64,000 nt of DNA, from NCBI RefSeq assembly GCF_024053505.1, contig NZ_JAMXQS010000001.1, positions 186,001-250,000 on the forward strand, written 5' to 3'. The position numbers and the translations under genes were made by a program. The notes under the pieces were generated by a model. The model made no database searches and was not told where the DNA came from. It worked only from the letters and a program-made list of their open reading frames with translations. The stretch is from Mesorhizobium liriopis (GTDB lineage Bacteria > Pseudomonadota > Alphaproteobacteria > Rhizobiales > Rhizobiaceae). Positions 36,491 to 44,937 of the stretch are shown here, one piece after another. Position 1 is the first letter of the stretch. Each line of letters begins with the position of its first letter.

Positions 36491-36901
36491 TCACGAAGCC
36501 CCAAACAGCGCTCGGATCAAACGTTTGGCACGGATCGTCAAGGCAGGATCGGTGATGCCAGATGCATCACGAATAGCGTCTAGCCATACCCGCTCATTTG
36601 CGGTTGCCAGCGTGCCGAAGATGACGTCGATCGTCTCCATCGTCGTCTTGTCATTGGATTGAGCGAATGCAAGCTTTAGAAGTCGAACCGGGTCGCAGTC
36701 CAGAGCTTTTGCAAGGGCTGGCACGCGGTCGATGGGCAGCTTCGACTCACCTGTTTTGATCATCGAAAGCATATTGGGCCTTTTGAACCCTGCCTCGCGA
36801 GCAATTTCTGACTGATTTTTCACCGCACTGCATTGCAGAATGCACTTCTCCAAGAAATGCACCAATTCTGTGTCAGAGAACGGCTTTCTAGTTTTATTCA
36901 T
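36491..36901 (-). CDS. XRE-family transcriptional regulator of the island
   Basis: 136 residues. Helix-turn-helix at about 20-75: KNQSEIAREAGFKRPNMLSMIKTGESKLPIDRVPALAKAL, a Cro/CI-type domain, followed by a C-terminal helical segment. ATG at 36901 is preferred over a TTG two codons upstream. A perfect 8-bp inverted repeat lies just ahead (36906-36933), suggesting autoregulation. It is next to the integrase gene on the same strand, 94 bases downstream of it, so it may control excision or maintenance of the island. Confidence 0.85.
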   Translation of the reverse strand: MNKTRKPFSDTELVHFLEKCILQCSAVKNQSEIAREAGFKRPNMLSMIKTGESKLPIDRVPALAKALDCDPVRLLKLAFAQSNDKTTMETIDVIFGTLATANERVWLDAIRDASGITDPALTIRAKRLIRALFGAS

Positions 36902-36905
36902 AATC

Positions 36906-36933
36906 AACTCACTCGATTGCGTTAAAGTGAGTT
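36906..36933. promoter_or_regulatory. Inverted-repeat operator ahead of the island XRE gene
   Basis: Arms AACTCACT (36906-36913) and AGTGAGTT (36926-36933), perfect, with a 12-base spacer, starting four bases before the ATG. Likely binding site of the XRE protein, overlapping its own promoter. Confidence 0.7.
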
Positions 36934-36994
36934 ATAGTAAGAAAGTATAGGGGATGCGCTAAATAATGTAAGAACCCAAAATGCAAAATCGAGA

Positions 36995-38635
36995 TCAGCA
37001 GCGATCCGATTCATGTGGAAGTCCGTTTCCGAAACAATCCTCAGCGGTGAAATCTACTTGGTAGTAAGGTAGTGCACTGATCGCATTCAGCTTCGCCTTC
37101 AACGTCACATCGCCGTAACTTTCGCCGGCAGTCCGCGAGGCGTGACCCTCAATAGCATCCAGCACGCGCCGGCTGATCCCAAGTTCTTCCCCAATTGTCA
37201 TCAGCCGATGGCGCCAAGCGTGATTTGGCTGCACACTCTTTGGGATCACGCCCTCCTTTTGAAGCCATTGCGACACGCGTCCAGCAACCATGTTCGCGCC
37301 AGCCTTGGCATCGCGGCTGCCGCCCTTGAAGAACAGCGGGCCACCGGCAGATGCGTTTACGAACTCGAGAAATCCGCGCTCAACAAGCTGGGGATGGAGT
37401 GGCACGTCGCGGTATTGTCCTGTCTTCACACTGCCGGCCTGCGGTGTGATGCGCATATAGTGGATGCCGCCCTCCACGCGCACGTCCTCTTTGCGGAGCT
37501 GCGTCAGCTCCGCAATGCGGGCGCCGGTGAACGCGGCGAGCCATGGCGCCCACCGCTTTGCTGCTGACAATTCCGCATGCTCGCGCACCTTGCCCTTGGC
37601 GTCGGGCTTTGGCTTGTAATTGCTGGCGATCTTCAGGATCGTGAGGGCTTCCGCTTCTGTGAAGCCTTTTGGGCGCTCGCGGACGGTGTTAACTTTTCGG
37701 CGGCGAACCCCTAAAGTTGGGTTCACTGTAATTTTCTTATTGCCTACCGCCCAGTTCATCACAGCGCGCAAAGCTGCGAAGTAAACATCCTTGATCGTCT
37801 TCGGTGACAACGTTTTCGAACAAGCATCAAGCCAGCCTTGAACATCTTCGTTCGTGAGCCGGTTCGCATCATCATGGCCGAGATAATGCTTCAGGCTTTG
37901 AAAGACGGGTGTCCAGCGCTTCCGGGCACCACTCTTCTGCTCACCAGTCTCGGTCTGCTTCAGGTAGCGATCAAGCAGCCCGAGTAGTGAGACTGGTAGG
38001 GCGTTGACCTCCTTGGGTTCATCCGCGAGGAAAGGTGTGTCCGGCTGGCCCGTGAAGTTGCCTTCGTTCCGCTCATCTTGGCGGACAAATGCCTGAGCGC
38101 GCGCATAACAAATCACCTGCGCAATACGACGCCACTCATCCGACCCGAATGGCGCGTCGTGGTTGCCGGCCTTTCGGAAGCGCGCAACATCCAGGCCGAC
38201 AAGCTCCTGAATCTCATCGTCGGTCAGCCTTCCTGAAAAGCCGTCGCGGAAGCGCCTTGCTTCATCCCAATCGATCTGCTGCAGCGTGTAGAGCTTTGAA
38301 AACTCGCTTTGCCGCCAAGCTTGATCGGTCATCAGCGCTTCATCATAAACGCGCCGGCCGATCTGCTCGGGCGTAAGGGGATAGCGGTTCTCGCGGGCAG
38401 AGGTGTTTGTCGCCGCAGCCCGGCGCCGTTCTGCCTCGCCGATCCTCTGCTGAAGCCGACCAAGCTCAAGCTTGTGCCGCTGCTTGGCAACGGCGAGGTC
38501 GCCGCCTAGCGCCTTCCACAAAGCCGACTTGCCGACGAAGGGCCGAAGCTCAACCGGCACGATGATGCGTGAGGAATAGCGGCCACCACGTTCGATCATG
38601 TGAGCGGGCAACCGCTTGGTGCTTGTCCTCGCCAC
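36995..38635 (-). CDS. int: Tyrosine-type site-specific integrase
   Basis: 546 residues. The N-terminal part matches long alphaproteobacterial integrases (start MARTSTKRLPAHMIERGGRY, then a SAM-like core-binding region at about 215-310). The catalytic domain is complete: Arg in FTGARIAELTQL (about 371), HAWRHR (about 473), GHAS (about 495) and nucleophile Tyr in GESYGDV (about 505). It recombines the element at the 3' end of tRNA-Thr, 106 bases away. ATG at 38635. It is transcribed away from the tRNA into the island. Confidence 0.95.
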   Translation of the reverse strand: MARTSTKRLPAHMIERGGRYSSRIIVPVELRPFVGKSALWKALGGDLAVAKQRHKLELGRLQQRIGEAERRRAAATNTSARENRYPLTPEQIGRRVYDEALMTDQAWRQSEFSKLYTLQQIDWDEARRFRDGFSGRLTDDEIQELVGLDVARFRKAGNHDAPFGSDEWRRIAQVICYARAQAFVRQDERNEGNFTGQPDTPFLADEPKEVNALPVSLLGLLDRYLKQTETGEQKSGARKRWTPVFQSLKHYLGHDDANRLTNEDVQGWLDACSKTLSPKTIKDVYFAALRAVMNWAVGNKKITVNPTLGVRRRKVNTVRERPKGFTEAEALTILKIASNYKPKPDAKGKVREHAELSAAKRWAPWLAAFTGARIAELTQLRKEDVRVEGGIHYMRITPQAGSVKTGQYRDVPLHPQLVERGFLEFVNASAGGPLFFKGGSRDAKAGANMVAGRVSQWLQKEGVIPKSVQPNHAWRHRLMTIGEELGISRRVLDAIEGHASRTAGESYGDVTLKAKLNAISALPYYQVDFTAEDCFGNGLPHESDRC

Positions 38636-38662
38636 TAGCTACTCTCCCCATTCGGCCGAGTT

Positions 38663-38697
38663 TTGCAGCAGACTTTGTAGCAGAAGATTGTAGCAGA
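38663..38697 (+). repeat. Three 10-bp direct repeats between integrase gene and att site
   Basis: TTGCAGCAGA (38663), TTGTAGCAGA (38675) and TTGTAGCAGA (38688), spaced 12 and 13 bases, close to a helical turn. Placement between int and the attachment core suggests arm-type integrase or excisionase sites. A related TTGCAGCAG occurs at 19379 near the other end. Confidence 0.65.
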
Positions 38698-38740
38698 ACC
38701 CATGCTGTTCGAGGGGTTCAAGCCTTTTCAAGGGGAAAGG

Positions 38741-38764
38741 ATGGTGCTGCGAGAGAGGATTGAA
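38741..38764. repeat. Proximal attachment site (att) within tRNA-Thr
   Basis: Perfect 24-bp copy of 19281-19304. Covers the CCA end, acceptor 3' strand and part of the T-arm of the tRNA, leaving the tRNA intact after integration. Confidence 0.92.
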
Positions 38765-38816
38765 CTCTCGACCTCACCCTTACCAAGGGTGTGCTCTACC
38801 ACTGAGCTACCGCAGC
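38742..38816 (-). tRNA. tRNA-Thr (anticodon GGT)
   Basis: 75 nt with encoded CCA. Minus-strand reading: acceptor GCTGCGG (last pair G-T) with TCGCAGC, D-arm GCTC...GAGC, anticodon arm ACCCT-TGGTAA-type loop with anticodon GGT, T-arm GAGAG-TTCAATC-CTCTC. Serves as the island integration target. Confidence 0.97.
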
Positions 38817-38905
38817 GCCGCGAGTGAGCGGGCTTCTGCCATATCACTGTTTGCCGTGCAAGGTGCTATGAGCGGGAAACTGAAAAGAGCGAACGGGGCT
38901 GGAAA

Positions 38906-39079
38906 ATGAGCGAGGACGAGGAACGCGAGCGCCGCAAGAAAGCGCGCCTCGCCGAAGCGCTCCGCGCCAACCTCGCCCGCCGCAAGAGCCAGACGCGGGC
39001 GCGGCGGGAAGGTGCGGCTGACGAGCGGCCCGAAGGGTTGCAGGCGGCGGAGGGTGGGGAGGCTGGCGACGAAAAGTAG
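38906..39079 (+). CDS. 57-residue highly charged small protein
   Basis: Starts MSEDEERERRKKARLAEALRANLARRK, a charged helix, followed by an Arg/Ala-rich linker and an acidic end (EGGEAGDEK). The frame is short but has the look of the small conserved protein found near murA in rhizobia. The ATG at 38906 follows GGGGCTGGAAA. No known function. It begins 89 bases beyond tRNA-Thr, so island insertion probably separated it from the murA side. Confidence 0.6.
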   Translation: MSEDEERERRKKARLAEALRANLARRKSQTRARREGAADERPEGLQAAEGGEAGDEK

Positions 39080-39193
39080 GTCCGGGTGGAAGTTTGCCGG
39101 GCTATGGGAGGGAGGCATGAGTGGGCCGCCCTCGACCCGAAGCCCGACGCCTCCACGCGCGACAACGCCCCCTTCCACTGGAAGCACTGGCCC

Positions 39194-40024
39194 TCAGAAC
39201 GTCGCCGTCATCGGGTTCGGCCCGATGCGCCCGCCCACATCCTCAAGCCCTGAGATCCGTTCCAGATCGCCCGAATCCAGCTTGAAGCCGAACACGTCGA
39301 AATTTTCCTTGATGCGGCTCGGCGTCACCGATTTCGGGATCACGATCAGCCCGTTGTCGAGGTGCCAGCGGATGATGACCTGCGCGGGCGTCTTGCCGTA
39401 TTTCGCGGCGATTCCCGCGATCACCGGGTCGGACAGCGTCTTGCCCTGGCCGAGCGGGCTCCAGCTTTCGGTGCGGATGTCGCGCTGGGCATGCGCCGCG
39501 CGCAACCGCTTCTGTTCGAAACCGGGATGCAGCTCGATCTGGTTGAGCACCGGCGTCACGCCCGTTTCCTCGACGATGCGGTCGAGATGCTCGATCTCGA
39601 AATTCGACACGCCGATCGACTTCGCCTTGCCGTCCTCGCGCGCCTTGATCAGCGCCCGCCAGGTGTCGACGTAGAGATCGCGATGGGGCGAGGGCCAGTG
39701 GATCAGGATGAGGTCCACCTGATCGAGCTTGAGTTTCTTGAGGCTCGCATCCAGCGCCTTCAGCGTCTGGTCGTAGCCCTGGTCCTCGTTCCAGATCTTG
39801 GTGGTGACGAACACCTCGTCTCGGCCAAGACCCGAGGCGCGAATGCCTTCGCCCACCCCTTCCTCGTTGTTGTAGGCGGCTGCCGTGTCGATGTGGCGGT
39901 AACCGGCTTCGAGCGCGGTGCGCACGGCATCCGCCGCGCCGTCATTGGGCGTCTGCCACACGCCGAGCCCGATCTGCGGGATCGAATGGCCGTCATTGAA
40001 CGTGATGCGGGGTTGCTCGGTCAT
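39194..40024 (-). CDS. Aldo/keto reductase (2,5-diketo-D-gluconate reductase-like)
   Basis: 276 residues, a single TIM barrel. The catalytic tetrad is visible: Asp/Tyr in HIDTAAAYNNEEGVG, Lys in VFVTTKIWN and His in ILIHWPSP; NADPH-binding end VIPKSVTPSRIKENFDVF. It resembles the AKR5 group that reduces keto-sugars, aldehydes and diketogluconate. ATG at 40024 with AGGACGG upstream. It follows the Zn-dehydrogenase gene on the same strand by 158 bases and could belong to the sugar-acid cluster, or be independent. Substrate undetermined. Confidence 0.88.
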   Translation of the reverse strand: MTEQPRITFNDGHSIPQIGLGVWQTPNDGAADAVRTALEAGYRHIDTAAAYNNEEGVGEGIRASGLGRDEVFVTTKIWNEDQGYDQTLKALDASLKKLKLDQVDLILIHWPSPHRDLYVDTWRALIKAREDGKAKSIGVSNFEIEHLDRIVEETGVTPVLNQIELHPGFEQKRLRAAHAQRDIRTESWSPLGQGKTLSDPVIAGIAAKYGKTPAQVIIRWHLDNGLIVIPKSVTPSRIKENFDVFGFKLDSGDLERISGLEDVGGRIGPNPMTATF

Positions 40025-40182
40025 GGGGTCCGTCCTCTGTTGACTGGTTCGCCACTCATCTAGGCATTGCCGGGCCGATGTCCGTCCCGAAAGAGGAAAT
40101 TCGGCGCAGCCGACCGAAACCATCCCGCACGAGCGGCGCGCGGATCACGGCACGAAATCAGAAACGGAAGGCCCTGCCGCTT

Positions 40183-41238
40183 CTACCCGCCCACCTTCAC
40201 CAAGGCCTTCACGAGCCCTGCGCGCGTCGCGGCCCAGCGCGGCAGATCCGCTATCGCCCCGCCCAGCGTCGTCTCATGCGTCAGAAGCTTGGCCACCGGC
40301 ACGAGCCCCTCGCGGAGCGAGCGCACCACATGCTCGAAATCCTCGCGCGTCGCGTTGCGCGAGCCGACCACGCTCATCTCGCGCTTGTGGAATTCTGGAT
40401 CGGAGAAGGCGATCGCGTCCTTCACCACGCTGACGAGCACTAGCGTGCCGCCATGCGCGACATAGGCAAACGCCCCTTGCATCGACTGCGCATTGCCGGT
40501 CGCATCGAACACGAAATCGAAGCTTTCCCCATCCGTCCGCGCCGCCACCACAGCCGGAACATCCGCGCTGCCGTCGATTGTCGCGAAGCCCAGTTCTTCC
40601 CGCGCGAACGCCAACCGTTCGGCGCTGGTATCGAGCAGCGTCACATCGAGCCCCGCGATGCGCGCGAAGAGTGCGGTGCCGAGCCCGATCGGCCCGGCTC
40701 CGATCACCAGCGCCCGCGCGCCTGCCCACGGTTGCGCGCGCCGCACGGCATGCGCGCCGATCGCCAGAAATTCCACCGTCGCCGCTTCGCGCAGCGAGAG
40801 GTCGCCCGCCGGATAAAGGTTGCTTTCGGGCACGAGCACCTGTTCCGCCATCGCCCCATCGCGATGCACGCCCAGGACTTCGATTGCCACGCAGGCATTC
40901 GGCTTGTCTTGCCGGCAGGCCACGCAATGGCCGCAGGCGAGATAGGGGTTCACGATCACCGGTTGTCCGACCTGCAAGGCAACGCCATCACCCGGTGCCG
41001 CCACGCGCCCCGAAATCTCGTGTCCCATCACCCGCGGATAGGCGAGAAACGGATGCTTGCCCTCATAGATGTGGTAGTCCGTGCCGCAGATGCCGACATA
41101 AGCCACATCCACCAGCACCCAGCCGGGGCGAGGGGCCTCCGGCACCGGCCGCTGCGCCAGTTCCAGCCGCCCCGGTTCGACGCAAACCAGCGCGTCCAGC
41201 GTGGCGGGCTCTTCCGCCCCCAAGGCCTGCGCGCTCAC
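40183..41238 (-). CDS. Zn-dependent dehydrogenase resembling L-galactonate 5-dehydrogenase (LgoD)
   Basis: 351 residues, medium-chain dehydrogenase. Catalytic zinc ligands in VGICGTDYH and VMGHE, structural zinc loop CGHCVACRQDKPNAC, NAD loop VIGAGPIGLG. Segments GAHAVRRAQP, FSDPEFHKREM and VGSRNATREDFEHV are very like E. coli LgoD (YjjN), which oxidises L-galactonate to D-tagaturonate; L-gulonate or L-idonate dehydrogenation is the alternative. The GTG start at 41238 overlaps the permease stop (GTGA). Neighbouring uxaB, uxaA and kdgK homologues would take tagaturonate onward. Confidence 0.85.
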   Translation of the reverse strand: MSAQALGAEEPATLDALVCVEPGRLELAQRPVPEAPRPGWVLVDVAYVGICGTDYHIYEGKHPFLAYPRVMGHEISGRVAAPGDGVALQVGQPVIVNPYLACGHCVACRQDKPNACVAIEVLGVHRDGAMAEQVLVPESNLYPAGDLSLREAATVEFLAIGAHAVRRAQPWAGARALVIGAGPIGLGTALFARIAGLDVTLLDTSAERLAFAREELGFATIDGSADVPAVVAARTDGESFDFVFDATGNAQSMQGAFAYVAHGGTLVLVSVVKDAIAFSDPEFHKREMSVVGSRNATREDFEHVVRSLREGLVPVAKLLTHETTLGGAIADLPRWAATRAGLVKALVKVGG

Positions 41239-42212
41239 CGCCCGCCCTTCCGGCGCAATCCGTCGAAATAGACGATCACGATGATCAGGACGCCGGTGAT
41301 GATGCGCTGCCAGAACGAGTTCACGTTGAGCAGGTTCGCGCCATTGTTGATGGTCGCGAGAATGAAGGCGCCCAGCAGCGGTCCATGCACCGAGCCCACC
41401 GCGCCGAACAGCGAGGTGCCGCCGATCACCGATGAGGCGATGGCCTGCAATTCCCAGCCCTCGGCCTGCGTCGGGTTGCCGATGCCGATGCGCGACGCCA
41501 GGAGCACGCCCACGAAGGCCGCGCAGAGGCCCGACAGCGTATAGGCCATGTAGATCGTGCGATTGACGTTCACGCCCGACAGGCGCGCGGCTTCCGCGTT
41601 CGAACCCACCGAGAACAGATAGCGCCCCCAGCGCGTGTGCTGGAGAAAAACATAGGCCGGCACGCCCACCAGGATCACCATCCAGAACAGGTTCGGCACA
41701 CCGCCGAACGAGCCGCGCGAGAAGGTCTGGAAGGCTTCGCTCTGGATGTTGATCGAGTTGCCGTTGGTCATCAAGAGGCCGATGCCGCGCAGCGAAGTGA
41801 GCGTCGCGAGCGTGATGATGAAGGGTGGCAGGCCCATCTTCACGATGCCGAAGCCGTGGAACACGCCGATGCCGATGCCGACGAGAAGCGTGGTCGCCAC
41901 CGCCAGCCAGACCGGCCAGCCGGCATTGATCATGAGCGCCGTCACCACCGTCGAGAAGCCCACCACGGCACCCACCGACAGGTCGATGCCGCCGGTGATG
42001 ATGACGAAGGTCTGCCCCACCGCGAGGATCGCGATCATCGAACCCTGCCGCAACAGGTTCGCGATATTGACGGGCGAGGCAAAGGAGGGCGTGGCGATCG
42101 ACAAGACGATCCAGAGCACCACCAGCAGCGCCAGAAGTGTCAGCCCGAACAGCACGTTGAAGTTGCGCCGCTTGCGCGGGGCCTCAGGCGCGGCGGCCGT
42201 TTCCGTGGACAT
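41235..42212 (-). CDS. Sugar ABC transporter permease (RbsC type)
   Basis: 325 residues with about ten hydrophobic segments. VGQTFVIITGGIDLSVGAVVGFSTV and the EAA-like loop SNAEAARLSGVNV are hallmarks of ribose/xylose-type permeases (BPD_transp_2). It forms the membrane channel with the ATPase gene 17 bases upstream. The end overlaps the dehydrogenase gene start by four bases. Substrate inferred from the operon to be an L-sugar or sugar acid such as L-galactose. Confidence 0.92.
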   Translation of the reverse strand: MSTETAAAPEAPRKRRNFNVLFGLTLLALLVVLWIVLSIATPSFASPVNIANLLRQGSMIAILAVGQTFVIITGGIDLSVGAVVGFSTVVTALMINAGWPVWLAVATTLLVGIGIGVFHGFGIVKMGLPPFIITLATLTSLRGIGLLMTNGNSINIQSEAFQTFSRGSFGGVPNLFWMVILVGVPAYVFLQHTRWGRYLFSVGSNAEAARLSGVNVNRTIYMAYTLSGLCAAFVGVLLASRIGIGNPTQAEGWELQAIASSVIGGTSLFGAVGSVHGPLLGAFILATINNGANLLNVNSFWQRIITGVLIIVIVYFDGLRRKGGR

Positions 42213-42229
42213 TCGTGTTCCCCCTCTTT

Positions 42230-43759
42230 TTATGCCTTGCCAATGGCTTCGGTCAGCACGGTCTCGTCGGTCGCCGCGCGGAAGCCGTGGCTGGCCACCA
42301 GCCGCCCGCGCCGGAACACATGCAGCGTGTCGGCCAGTTCATAGACTTCCGGCAGGTAGGACGAGATCAGGATGATGCCGGCGCCGTTGCGCAGCAGCTC
42401 GCCGAACAGGCGATAGATTTCGGCCTTGGTGCCCACATCGACGCCGACCGTCGGCTCGTCGAAGATGAAGAGCTTCGCGCCGTGGTTGAGCCATTTGCCG
42501 ATTACGATCTTCTGCTGGTTGCCGCCCGACAGCGAGGAAGCGAGCGCATGCCGCGTCGGCGTCTTGATGCGCAAACCGCCGATCTGCTGCTCGGCCTGCC
42601 GCTTTTCCTCGCCGTTCGAGATCAGCCCATTGGCGCTGATGCGCTTGTAGACCGGCAGGTTGATGTTGAACCCCACCGGCAGGTTGAGACAAAGCCCCTG
42701 ATCGCGCCGGCTTTCGGGCGCCAGCGCCATGCCGAGCTTGATCGCATCGTGCTCGGAGCGGATATCCACTTCTCTGCCCTGCCAGTGAATGGAGCCCGCG
42801 CTCTTCGCGTGCCGCCCGTAAAGCGTCGTCACGAACTCCGAGCGCCCGGCGCCCACCAGCCCGTAGAGCCCGACGATCTCGCCCTCGCGCACCGTGATCG
42901 AGACATCCTCGAAGCCCTTGCCCGAAAGGTTGCGCGCTTCCACGATCGGCGCGCCGAACGCGAAATGCTCCTTGTGGTAGATCTGTTCGAGCGAGCGGTT
43001 GATCATCATCCGCACCAGCTCGGGCTCGTCGGTTTCGCCGATTGCCCTCGTCCCCACATAGGTTCCGTCGCGAAGAACCGAGACACGGTCGGCCAGCTCG
43101 AACACCTCTTCCATGCGGTGCGAGATGTAGATGATCGTGACCCCTTGGGCCTTGAGCCGCCGGATCAGCGCGAAGAGCTGCTCGGCCTCGCGACGGGTCA
43201 GATAGGCGGTGGGTTCGTCGAAGATCAGGAATTTCGTGCCGCGCACGGTGGCGCGGGCTGCCGCCACAAGCTGCTGCTGGCCGATGGTCAGATCGCCGAG
43301 CATAACGCCGGCCGGCAGGTGGAAGCCGAGATCGTCGAGGATCTTCTGCGCGTCGCGCACCATCGCGCGCTGCCTCAAAAGGCCGTAGCGCGTTTCCTCA
43401 TCGCCCAGAAAGATGTTGGCCGCGACCGACAGGTGCCGGCACAGCACCACTTCCTGATGCACGGCATTGATGCCCAGCGCCTGGGCCTCGAGCGGCGTGG
43501 AAAGCGGCACCGAGCGGCCTTCCCAGATCATGTCGCCGCCGGTTCGCACGATGGCGCCGGTCAAGAGCTTGATCAGCGTGGATTTACCCGCTCCGTTTTC
43601 GCCCACCACGGCATGGATTTCGCCGGGCAGAAAAGCGAGATCGACGGGCTTCAGCGCATGCGTGCCGGGGTAGCGCTTCTCCAGCCCCTTGAGTTCGAGG
43701 ATCGGCGCAGGCGCCCCTCGCGCGAGTGCATCATCGGTCCTGAGAGCCGCTTGAGACAT
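42230..43759 (-). CDS. Sugar ABC transporter ATP-binding protein (RbsA/MglA type)
   Basis: 509 residues with two tandem ATPase cassettes. The first is canonical (Walker A GENGAGKSTLIKLL, signature LTIGQQQLV, Walker B KFLIFDEPTAYL). The second has the usual degenerate P-loop (GLVGAGRSE, no Lys) but an intact signature (LSGGNQQKIVIGKW) and LFIFDEPTVGVD. This is the standard RbsA/XylG layout of carbohydrate uptake transporters 2. ATG at 43759. It follows the binding-protein gene by 76 bases. Confidence 0.93.
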   Translation of the reverse strand: MSQAALRTDDALARGAPAPILELKGLEKRYPGTHALKPVDLAFLPGEIHAVVGENGAGKSTLIKLLTGAIVRTGGDMIWEGRSVPLSTPLEAQALGINAVHQEVVLCRHLSVAANIFLGDEETRYGLLRQRAMVRDAQKILDDLGFHLPAGVMLGDLTIGQQQLVAAARATVRGTKFLIFDEPTAYLTRREAEQLFALIRRLKAQGVTIIYISHRMEEVFELADRVSVLRDGTYVGTRAIGETDEPELVRMMINRSLEQIYHKEHFAFGAPIVEARNLSGKGFEDVSITVREGEIVGLYGLVGAGRSEFVTTLYGRHAKSAGSIHWQGREVDIRSEHDAIKLGMALAPESRRDQGLCLNLPVGFNINLPVYKRISANGLISNGEEKRQAEQQIGGLRIKTPTRHALASSLSGGNQQKIVIGKWLNHGAKLFIFDEPTVGVDVGTKAEIYRLFGELLRNGAGIILISSYLPEVYELADTLHVFRRGRLVASHGFRAATDETVLTEAIGKA

Positions 43760-43835
43760 GTTCCGGTTCCTCCCAAAACCAGCGCCGACAAGAAAACAGG
43801 CGAGAGCGTGCGCCCCCGCCTGCTGTTGAGCAAGC

Positions 43836-44831
43836 TTAATTCAGCTTCGGATTGAGGAGCGCGTCGATCTTGGGCTCCTTCATGTTGGCCTTGGTCACGA
43901 GGTTGGCGCCCGTGTCGACATTGGCCTCGACCTTTTCGCCCTTGGACGCGGCGAGCGCGGTCTTGATGCCGTCATAGCCCATCCGGTAGGGGTCCTGCAC
44001 GACCAGCGCCGAGATCACGCCCTGGTTCAGGAACGAGATCAGCTTCTCGTCCGAATCGAAGCCCACCAGCGCGACCTTGCCGCCCAGATCGTTCTCGGCA
44101 ATCGCCTGGCCTACGCCCTGCGCCATGATCAGATTGGATGCGAAGATACCCTTAAGGTTCGGGTTGGCCGTGATCAGGTCGGTCGCGATGTTGAGGCCGG
44201 TCGTCGCCTGGCCGTCGGCATAGCGGTCGGCGACCAGCTTCAGGCCCGGATATTTCGCGGCCAGCTGCTCCTTGAAGCCTTGCGCGCGCTGTTCCAGCGA
44301 GCCCGCGCCGGGCTGCGCGGTGATCAGCGCCACGTCGCCCTCGATCTTGCCGCCATTGGCCTCGCCGATGGCTGCGGCCAAGCCGTCGGCCGCGACGCGG
44401 CCGCCCTGCACGTTGTCGGTGGTCAGGAACGAGGTGAATGCCTTGGAATCGGCCGCCGAGTCGATGCCCACCACCTTCACCTTGGCCGCCGCCTCGTCGA
44501 TCGGCTTGCCGAGCGCCTTGGCCTCGGTCGCCGCGATCACGATCGCCGCCGGATTGCCGGCCACCGCATTTTCGAGGATCGAGATCTGCCCGTTCACGTC
44601 CGTCTCGGCCTGTGCGCCGAGCTCCGGCACGTTGACGCCGAGCTCCTTGCCGGCCGCGCGCGCGCCGGCCATCACGATCTGCCAGTAGAAGGACGTGGTG
44701 TCCTTCACGATGATCGGGATCGTCGGCTGCTGCGCCAGCGCCGGCCCCACGCCCAGCGTCCCCGCGGCGATCGAGGCGGCCGCCAGAAGCCCGAAGGCGC
44801 GCCGCGAGATCCTGTTCTTCAAACCAGTCAT
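43836..44831 (-). CDS. Sugar ABC transporter periplasmic binding protein with Tat-like signal
   Basis: 331 residues, type I periplasmic binding fold (RbsB-like). The signal NRISRRAFGLLAAAS contains a twin-arginine motif and ends PALAQQ. The mature part starts TIPIIVKDTTSFYWQIVMAGA and includes ILENAVAGNPAAIVIAATEA and ALVGFDSDEKLI, typical of Peripla_BP_4. ATG at 44831 follows GGAGG. An operator-like motif lies 64-80 bases upstream (44895-44911), shared with the divergent uxaB/GntR region. The 414-base gap up to the next gene also carries a palindrome at 44921 and the gcd terminator. Confidence 0.92.
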   Translation of the reverse strand: MTGLKNRISRRAFGLLAAASIAAGTLGVGPALAQQPTIPIIVKDTTSFYWQIVMAGARAAGKELGVNVPELGAQAETDVNGQISILENAVAGNPAAIVIAATEAKALGKPIDEAAAKVKVVGIDSAADSKAFTSFLTTDNVQGGRVAADGLAAAIGEANGGKIEGDVALITAQPGAGSLEQRAQGFKEQLAAKYPGLKLVADRYADGQATTGLNIATDLITANPNLKGIFASNLIMAQGVGQAIAENDLGGKVALVGFDSDEKLISFLNQGVISALVVQDPYRMGYDGIKTALAASKGEKVEANVDTGANLVTKANMKEPKIDALLNPKLN

Positions 44832-44894
44832 GCAATTTCCTCCCTGAAGCCCGAACAGTCCTCCCGGCTCCATGCGTCGGGCCGCGTATGGAGC

Positions 44895-44911
44895 TTTATC
44901 GATAAAAAACA
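44895..44911. promoter_or_regulatory. Putative GntR operator at the ABC-transporter promoter
   Basis: 17 bases TTTATCGATAAAAAACA matching 51885-51901 at 15 of 17 positions; the first 12 form a perfect palindrome (TTTATCGATAAA). Located 64-80 bases before the binding-protein ATG. The only other near match I found is a TTTATCG half near 49056. Confidence 0.7.
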
Positions 44912-44920
44912 ATCGCAGGA

Positions 44921-44937
44921 AGATTGGTAGCCAATCT
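44921..44937. promoter_or_regulatory. Second dyad at the ABC-transporter promoter
   Basis: Perfect palindrome AGATTGG-TAG-CCAATCT directly upstream of the shared motif. It is not repeated at the GntR gene, so it may bind a different regulator. The rest of the gap, to 45185, shows nothing I can name. Confidence 0.5.

Larger units (their letters stand above)
19281..38764. mobile_element. Integrative genomic island in tRNA-Thr carrying a DISARM-type defence operon
   Basis: The borders are a perfect 24-bp direct repeat (19281-19304 and 38741-38764); the right copy is the 3' end of tRNA-Thr(GGT), CCA included. Unit length from repeat to repeat is 19,460 bp. A tyrosine integrase gene lies about 105 bases from the tRNA, the classic arrangement. 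Inside are a six-gene defence operon, an HUH-motif protein, two small genes and an XRE regulator. No conjugation or phage structural genes are visible, so it would need a helper or be a minimal element. The chromosomal genes outside (murA; the small basic protein) are ordinary. Confidence 0.9.
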
